Shown: positions 17,601-21,168 of the stretch, piece after piece
Layout: every line of letters starts with the position of its first letter
Numbering within the stretch: the stretch's first letter is position 1
Virus record (IMG/VR): IMGVR_UViG_3300037189_008394
Coordinates: 1 to 21,168 of that record
Source of the DNA: a virus
Direction: 5' to 3' (one strand)
DNA length: 21,168 nt
Program-made: the position numbers and the translations under genes
Notes under the pieces: model-generated
Told to the model about the DNA's origin: nothing
The model's input: only the letters and a program-made list of their open reading frames with translations
Databases searched by the model: none

Positions 17601-20600
17601 ATCAAACAATATTATTAAATGATGTCTGGAAAGAAAGTTATAAACTAACATCTACAGATATTTTACCTACCACATATACAACGCCACTTGACAAGGGCTT
17701 GCCCAGTGCAGGATATGTTGACTTAGATGATGTGGACATCACAGTATTTGATCTTGAAGATCGTACTGCGCTTGATGCTTATCTAAGCAATATCAAAGTT
17801 GGCACTAAAATTTGGGTGGCTAAAGTTGATGAGTACAATTGGAATGTTTACAGAACTGATGCTGTGCCCGGTTATATTGAATCTGTCACTGACAACCTAA
17901 ACGGAACCAGCACAGTTAATTTTACTAAACCACACAATCTAGTAGATAATCAAACAATTATTATCAAATATTTTAACCCAGCGGTTGATGGTGTGTACAA
18001 TGTACTAGCAGTTACCGGTGTTAACACTGTGACTATTGCATATACTTTTACTGGAACTGCAACCACAATTGAAGGTGACGAAGGTATTGTGTTTTATACA
18101 CAGACCATGCGCATCAAACAGCCCAGCGACATTGTTAATTTGTCCTATGCTAAACAGTTATTTGCTGGTGCTAGAGTGTGGGTTGACACTGATAGCCAAG
18201 GGCATTGGGAAGTATTAGAAAAGCAAGATCCATTTAAGTCAAGTCAAATACTAGATGTTGGTACAACATACCCACTTGAAGAATTTGGAACATCAGTTGC
18301 ACAAGCTCGCGAAAATATCAGTGCTTTAGTTGGCGCCCCTGGCTATAAAACAGCCGGTGGCGTATATGTTTATCAGCGCAGTCCCAACGTCGGGTATGTG
18401 CCAGATGCTATCATTGAATTAGATGCCACAGCTACATCGGGATTTGGTAATTCGTTAAGCATTGGAAATCAAGATTGGGCGTTTGCTGGCGCCAGCAAGA
18501 GCCGCGGGGACGAAGGTTACGCAGCCGTATTGCATAGATATTCAAATACAGCTTGGCAAATGTGGCAATTGTTTATTGCAGATGATCAGCCAGGATACGG
18601 GTTATACGGAAATTCAGTAGTAGTCAGTGACAATGAACGCTGGGCTTATGTTGGTGCACCTGGCGCTAACTCAGTGTATGCTTATGGCAAAGTTGACGTA
18701 CAAACACAGAAAAAAGAGTTTGTAACTGACGGAACATCATATCAATTTTATATTGGTAATGCTATTCAATTCAACGAAGATACCCAGTTATCAGTGGTAT
18801 TAAGCAATCAATTGTTGATATTAAACACAGATTACACAGTGTTGAACGGTGATACTATTGTATTCCCCGAAGCACCACGTGCATTGCAACCATTGGTGGT
18901 TTCAAGACTTACTAGCACACAATTAGATCGAACCACATACTATAATGTTGTTGCGTCAAACGTAACAGCTTCGGGTGGATCGGGTGCAGTGTTTACTGTT
19001 GTAAACACTCGTGGCGTCTACAACACTTCAGTTTCAAATGGCGGCCTTGGATACATTATTCCTGAAGGATTTTATAATTCAACAGGCAGTAGCGGCACCA
19101 CTTTTAAAGTTGACAGCACAGTTGGCATCGTGCCGGGAATGGTCTGCCTAGGTACAGGTGTAACGGCTGGACAAAAAGTAGTAACTGTGTTAGATTTAAC
19201 AACAGTTATTTTAGATGCACCTCCAAACGGTTTGCCAGTTAACGGACAAAATTATAGATTCTGTCCAGTATTAAAAATTGTAGGCACAGACATTGGCGGC
19301 GCAAGTCCAGCAAATGATCTTTACTTGACAGTGACAAACTCAACAACCACAACTGGCATGGTACAGATTGTAACTAGTTCTGGCAGCGGTGTATCAAATA
19401 ACAACTACTTCCCGTTGTCGGACTATTTCTATACAATTGATAACTTGTATGGCTTTACTGTATTTGTAAACGGAACTATTCAACGGCCTAAACTTGATTA
19501 TGAATTTAACAGTGACAGTAGCGGGCATTATCCATTGCTGTTAGAGTTTATAACTATTCCACCTGCTGGCGCAGAAATTGTAGTTAAGGCACAGTCGTAT
19601 TACGAATACGTTAAAACTATTACAGTCTCCGGTCTACCACAGGATGCAAAGTTTGGTCAGACTGTGAGTTGCACCACCGATGGCCGACAAGTAATCATTG
19701 GTGCTCCATATACCAATGATACCTATGACAAGAGTGGATCGGTATATGTGTTTGATCGTAATGTTCAAAGATATATCATAACTGACCCAACTGTGACAAC
19801 ATTTGCACTGCCTGTTGGTTGGTCTGGACCGGTGTCTGTTATATTGAATAACCAGTTCTTGACCAACAACAGAAACTTTATCGACGGGCAATTTAGTGTT
19901 AACGGTAACAATGTTGAGATCAACAGTAACATCAAATTAAATGTTGGTGACATTTTAGAAATTGAAAATAATATTTTCACTCAACTACAAAAACTCACTG
20001 AAAATACTCCGGCTAAGAATGCATATTATGGATGGAGTACTGATATCTGTAATGTAAATTGTAGCATTTATATCGGTGCTCCCAATGACGACTATGCATT
20101 ATCTAAAGCTGGATCAGTTGAACGTGCTGTAAACCAAGCCAAAGTATACGGTGTGATCACATCTACTGTGCCTAACCCTGCACTAACTGCTGGCAACACA
20201 CTGCGTATTAATAACATGGTTATAGCGGTGCCTGCGTATCCAAACAATAATGTAGCTGGACTAGCTGCCGCAATTAATGCCAGCACAATACCAAATGTTG
20301 TGGCAGCAGTATCCAACGGATACTTGACATTAACTGTGAAAAATTATGATGCTGCCGCAAACTTTAACAAACTAAATGTGTTGCCAGGAGCAGTAGGGTC
20401 AGCATTTACTGCATTGGGATTCAAGCCTTTTGTATACACACAGACTATTGTAAGTCCAGTACCACAGTACTATGCAAAATTTGGTCAATCTGTTAACATA
20501 GATACATCATCAACTAACTTAACAATTGGTGCGCCAAACGGATCTGTAATACAGCCAACAACATTTGATAATGGTCAAACATATTTTGACGGCCGTGCTA

Positions 20601-21168
20601 CTACAATTATTAATCTTATTGAGCGTAGTGGAGTTGTTTACACATACGACTATTTTGAAAGTGCAGAACCATCAGTGGTTAATCCTGGCAAATTTGTATT
20701 TGGACAACAGGTTTATACAGACAACGTCTACGAACAAGATCAGTTTGGTACATCAATTAACTATACATCCGGGGTACTAATGATTGGTGCGCCGGGCTAT
20801 GATGCAGGTGACAGCACTTTATTGGCTTACGGATCAACTTCGGTACTAAATAATCCTAATAGAACACTTGCTTGGGTGCCAATCCGTAAACAATCTCCAA
20901 CAGTTGAAGTGTCACTGTTAAATTCTGTTTACATGTACAACAGAATAACATCGGCAAAAACACAGTTTTTTGATTTTATTAATCCGTTACAGGGTAAAAT
21001 TTTAGGTGTTGCACAACAAAATATTGATTTTATCGGATCAATTGATCCTGCAAGTTATAATATCGGTACAGTTAATAATTTTGGTAATTCGTGGCAGGAC
21101 AATTATGTTGGACAAATTTGGTGGGATACATCAATGGCTCGATTCATTGATCCCAACCAAGACGACAT
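11600..21168 (+). CDS. Giant modular baseplate/tail structural protein, >3189 residues (3' end beyond window)
   Basis: One open frame starts at ATG 11600, overlapping the gp6 stop, and stays open to the last base. The frame agrees at every point I checked along its length. Conserved-looking N-terminal blocks are SIDFLPEIFQTQTNRQFLAA (residues 8-27) and WDPFVDYDKFSNFSQYYWLP (about 119-138). Similar sequences follow gp6 in aquatic T4-like phages as I remember them, annotated only as virion structural proteins. Modules seen in order are a cupredoxin-like sandwich (176-249), a conserved-looking block (NQAPLFDVYDSQGISLGNRD, from about 748), two early copies of a 60-residue beta module, a CBM5/12-like patch (1818-1857), a block with GFRPRQYMQALNLDD (about 1903), and seven FG-GAP-like motifs (about 2228-3080) with inserts. 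No signal peptide or transmembrane segment is apparent. Its place after gp6 is that of T4 gene 7, a wedge protein of about 1030 residues, so a wedge or peripheral baseplate role is inferred. Confidence 0.85.
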   Translation, partial: MAQAQVRSIDFLPEIFQTQTNRQFLAATLDQLIQEPKFKKTQGFVGQTVGPGVNPNDYYVTEPSKVRSDYQLEPGVIIKKPDSDTIKDAITYPGIIDALTVKGANSPNNDRLFTSDYYTWDPFVDYDKFSNFSQYYWLPQGPDSVVVAATTVPVTNDFDVTRTNKGYTVVGESGRNPTITLVRGGNYTFNVNQPNQPFWIQSAPGVTGQLPATPNLSSRGVLGVSNNGASSGQVTFNVPYKTAQNFYYQNLNSIGTVDLVTDLKYSDINNVFVTDFIAKYGGIDGIKDLNGRTLIFKHTVEDAAAAGWLETTQFDPIVRTAPNQVGENISYDINSQPYDDVPYETITDIIVSGSSDPLDGQPGSFDSTTYDQVTPINDPAVRYGIWQINYVATDDGTFYIKLNVYQTVSALSSFSIKYGTEYSSSQWFKNQTGYFEEFPLLSAVQDVLYYQDTTNPAFFGEIRLIDQTSDQTLFIEDIIGKPTFTSPNGVTFTNGLKVQFEGTVVPSSYQGQTYYVEGVGSAIQLLPVGNFVTPETYTQSETLPFDSLGYDIGNFDANLNAPDIQDYITINRASPDLNAWTRSNRWFHLQVILDTATYNNQPPKLNNLRRARRPILEFRPGIKLWDSGTKGKQPIDIIDFVQTDALSNVDGTIGYSTNGYTLVAGTRIVFAADNDLQVRNKVYTVQFIKPDGVPPLIAQPVINLVEAPDALVLPDETVVCLNGATLQGVTFRFNGDTWIQSQQKNSVNQAPLFDVYDSQGISLGNRDVYPSSSFLGTKLFSYAAGSGSADDVLGFPLRYLTINNVGDIVFDNNLYKDTFYYVVNASSITKNISIGTVREYSDRVVFERKLGWQRAVVQSRQYQQFKFTYDGSPLILDVVVVDPDSIPPIKLYVGSKFQDTNTYTIERNTIDNTTVITLLYTYVPGDVIEVLALSNQVSQIGFYQVPINLQNNPFNGNSDTFTLGSIRKHYESICENLTDLTGPVNGSNNSRDLGNIVPYGLNILQQSSPLTLAGYFLRSPEYEIFAAINYNSQEYIKFKSKLLYTVAQNDYSNMTTAEILDSAIDTINQGKTSRDPFYWSDMLPSGNIYTSNTYIYNTISTPIFNTVQSYNFNSSNYQGLLVFLNNVLLTIGYEYVVTEDSAHIEILVPLVDGDVVEIREYSATYGNFVPNTPTKMGLYPSYKPKIFLDDTFVNPRMVIQGHDGSITVGFGDFRDQVLLEFETRIFDNLKIHSKIPIVPADVIPGEFRTTGYSKADITNILSESFLSWVAWNKLDFNSQTFIADNEFTWNYSSSGNKINGQPLIGGWRGSYLYYYDTISPNTTPWEMLGFSEEPSWWENRYGSVPYTKGNLVLWDDLEIGLVADPAGPYILPQYARPGLTSIIPSGTQGELLSPFDSLVGPYNSANFKKSWSVGDVGPVEGSWINSSSYPFALMRLYALTRPAEFFALFADRDLYKYNAEFDQYLYNDRYRLDASGVQIYGNGTSKASYINWIVDYNRQLGHDSTTILQEDLASLDVRLCYRMASYTDKQYLKIYLEKSNPNSTNSSLLLPDDSYNVLLYKNQPFKSTTYSSVVVQRVEKGYAVYGYSNENPFFQILVSKPVGPTRTLFAGGITVTVPTEYTNTIAQVPYGYVFTNATVMADFLLSYGEFLKSQGMVFETVENGYILDWPQMAQEFLYWVGQGWAPGSVINLNPNATKLVVSQPQAVVDNVVVQTPTKQILDQNKNKFPARDAVIDRNGNLFTISSPTQQTISFVDLQFTSYENLLVLNNVSTFNDLIYDPITGSRQSRINMVGWTTTDWNGTVDAPGFIFNEETVLEWQPNKKYTKGQIVIYKNNYWSAQNIIQPKVTFDYNDWVKSDYTLIQKGMLPNLANKANQLQNSYNVNSANLERDNDLLSYGLIGFRPRQYMQALNLDDVSQVNVYKQFLKTKGTRRAIQQFTNADLGKEIAEYNVYENWAIQQAVYGANANRSYIELRLNAADLKSDPSLVQVIQPGQESDADQTILLNDVWKESYKLTSTDILPTTYTTPLDKGLPSAGYVDLDDVDITVFDLEDRTALDAYLSNIKVGTKIWVAKVDEYNWNVYRTDAVPGYIESVTDNLNGTSTVNFTKPHNLVDNQTIIIKYFNPAVDGVYNVLAVTGVNTVTIAYTFTGTATTIEGDEGIVFYTQTMRIKQPSDIVNLSYAKQLFAGARVWVDTDSQGHWEVLEKQDPFKSSQILDVGTTYPLEEFGTSVAQARENISALVGAPGYKTAGGVYVYQRSPNVGYVPDAIIELDATATSGFGNSLSIGNQDWAFAGASKSRGDEGYAAVLHRYSNTAWQMWQLFIADDQPGYGLYGNSVVVSDNERWAYVGAPGANSVYAYGKVDVQTQKKEFVTDGTSYQFYIGNAIQFNEDTQLSVVLSNQLLILNTDYTVLNGDTIVFPEAPRALQPLVVSRLTSTQLDRTTYYNVVASNVTASGGSGAVFTVVNTRGVYNTSVSNGGLGYIIPEGFYNSTGSSGTTFKVDSTVGIVPGMVCLGTGVTAGQKVVTVLDLTTVILDAPPNGLPVNGQNYRFCPVLKIVGTDIGGASPANDLYLTVTNSTTTTGMVQIVTSSGSGVSNNNYFPLSDYFYTIDNLYGFTVFVNGTIQRPKLDYEFNSDSSGHYPLLLEFITIPPAGAEIVVKAQSYYEYVKTITVSGLPQDAKFGQTVSCTTDGRQVIIGAPYTNDTYDKSGSVYVFDRNVQRYIITDPTVTTFALPVGWSGPVSVILNNQFLTNNRNFIDGQFSVNGNNVEINSNIKLNVGDILEIENNIFTQLQKLTENTPAKNAYYGWSTDICNVNCSIYIGAPNDDYALSKAGSVERAVNQAKVYGVITSTVPNPALTAGNTLRINNMVIAVPAYPNNNVAGLAAAINASTIPNVVAAVSNGYLTLTVKNYDAAANFNKLNVLPGAVGSAFTALGFKPFVYTQTIVSPVPQYYAKFGQSVNIDTSSTNLTIGAPNGSVIQPTTFDNGQTYFDGRATTIINLIERSGVVYTYDYFESAEPSVVNPGKFVFGQQVYTDNVYEQDQFGTSINYTSGVLMIGAPGYDAGDSTLLAYGSTSVLNNPNRTLAWVPIRKQSPTVEVSLLNSVYMYNRITSAKTQFFDFINPLQGKILGVAQQNIDFIGSIDPASYNIGTVNNFGNSWQDNYVGQIWWDTSMARFIDPNQDD
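12125..12346 (+). other. Cupredoxin-like beta-sandwich in the giant protein, no copper ligands seen
   Basis: Residues 176-249 read NPTITLVRGGNYTFNV, then QPFWIQSAPG, a GVSNNGASSGQVTFNVP segment and FYYQ. This resembles the tLxRGxxYtFxV...HPFxI...NNG...G.vtFxVP pattern of cupredoxin-like domains. The usual metal-binding His, Cys and Met positions are not present: Q stands where HPF would have H, and no C or second H follows. It is probably a structural sandwich only. The family match is from memory. Confidence 0.4.
14190..19977 (+). repeat. Five dispersed copies of a ~60-residue beta module
   Basis: Five diverged segments share the pattern (V/L)xV(F/I)(L/V)Nxxx(L)...xxY, a loop, then a hydrophobic strand and (P/V)xGDxIxV. 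Approximate spans are 14190-14407, 14910-15090, 18711-18918, 19418-19612 and 19766-19977. Cores include LLVFLNNVLLTIGYEYVV, LSVVLSNQLLILNTDYTV, FTVFVNGTIQRPKLDYEF and VSVILNNQFLTNNRNFID. Three close with GDVIEV, GDVVEI and GDILEI, and one with AEIVVK. The conservation is at protein level only. Copies three to five lie within the propeller region, between FG-GAP motifs. Confidence 0.5.
17051..17170 (+). other. CBM5/12-like carbohydrate-binding patch in the giant protein
   Basis: Residues 1818-1857 read EWQPNKKYTKGQIVIYKNNY, then WSAQ, a spacer with P and the closing NDWVK. This follows the chitin-binding CBM5/12 pattern (W...Y..G..V.Y....Y.A......P....W) in spacing and aromatic positions. In that family the aromatic residues stack on sugars. 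The module is a single short copy, and the assignment is by eye. Confidence 0.45.
18281..20840 (+). repeat. Seven FG-GAP-like motifs, probable seven-bladed beta-propeller
   Basis: Seven segments share (F/Y)G.S......(V/I)GAP...(G)..Y.Y. They begin near 18281 (EFGTSVA...VGAPGY...VYVYQR), 18440 (GFGNSLS...AGASKS), 18599 (LYGNSVV...VGAPGA...VYAYG), 19649 (KFGQTVS...IGAPYT...VYVFDR), 20024 (YYGWSTD...IGAPND), 20477 (KFGQSVN...IGAPNG...VYTYDY) and 20741 (QFGTSIN...IGAPGY). FG-GAP repeats form the blades of integrin-alpha-like propellers, and seven is the canonical number. The calcium-binding DxDxDG loop of integrins is not evident. Long inserts lie between motifs 3 and 4 (about 960 bases), 5 and 6, and 6 and 7. 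Confidence 0.65.
20174..20430 (+). other. Flagellin-hook-IN-like insert between FG-GAP motifs 5 and 6
   Basis: The insert reads AGNTLRINNMVIAVP, NNNVAGLAAAINASTIPNVV, AAVSNGYLTLTVKN and FTALGF. This follows the flagellin hook IN pattern: a strand with INg, a helix LAaaINa, (g)V.A......L.L, and an ending LG. The motif occurs in flagellins, hook-associated proteins and some phage structural proteins. Here it would be a small alpha/beta knob protruding from the propeller. It could instead be a convergent pattern. Confidence 0.45.

Overview
This window looks like part of the virion-assembly region of a T4-like contractile-tailed bacteriophage (Caudoviricetes, myovirus morphology). It most resembles the large aquatic T4-like phages (cyanophage or pelagiphage type). 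The evidence is a run of T4-type baseplate genes on the plus strand (gp48-like, gp53, a large hub-like protein, gp5-like spike, gp25, gp6, then a giant structural protein) next to a gene for a gp55-type late sigma factor. The DNA is AT-rich by eye and tightly packed. Three gene junctions are TAATG stop/start overlaps. I saw no tRNA, transposon, CRISPR array, integrase or photosynthesis gene, so the host cannot be named from this window.

Layout. Positions 720 to 1 (minus strand, running off the left edge) hold a gp55-like late sigma factor. Positions 721-829 are a divergent control region. Toward gp55 it has a consensus-like sigma70 promoter with an extended -10, embedded in two inverted repeats and overlapping a T4-late-type box. 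Toward the baseplate genes it has a TATAAATA-like late box. Positions 830-7745 hold four tightly packed genes: gp48-like tube cap, gp53 wedge protein, a 1002-residue hub-like protein and a gp5-like spike with no visible lysozyme domain. gp25 (7771-8145) and gp6 (8190-11600) each have an AATAAATA late-type box just upstream. From 11600 to the right edge a single uninterrupted frame of at least 3189 codons encodes a giant, probably baseplate-associated protein that is still open at the window end.

How it works together. A host-type promoter would let unmodified host RNA polymerase make the late sigma factor, which in T4-like phages directs transcription from TATAAATA-type promoters of structural genes. 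Those genes then supply the central hub and spike (gp5-like, hub protein), the tube cap (gp48-like), and the wedge (gp53, gp25, gp6, and probably the giant protein in the position of T4 gp7). The most unusual content is in the giant protein. It contains a cupredoxin-like fold without evident copper ligands, a stretch resembling a CBM5/12 carbohydrate-binding module, five copies of a roughly 60-residue beta module, seven FG-GAP-like motifs suggesting a seven-bladed propeller, and a flagellin-hook-IN-like insert. Together these suggest a baseplate component that also has adhesin-like surfaces. All domain calls rest on reading the translations by eye, without database searches.
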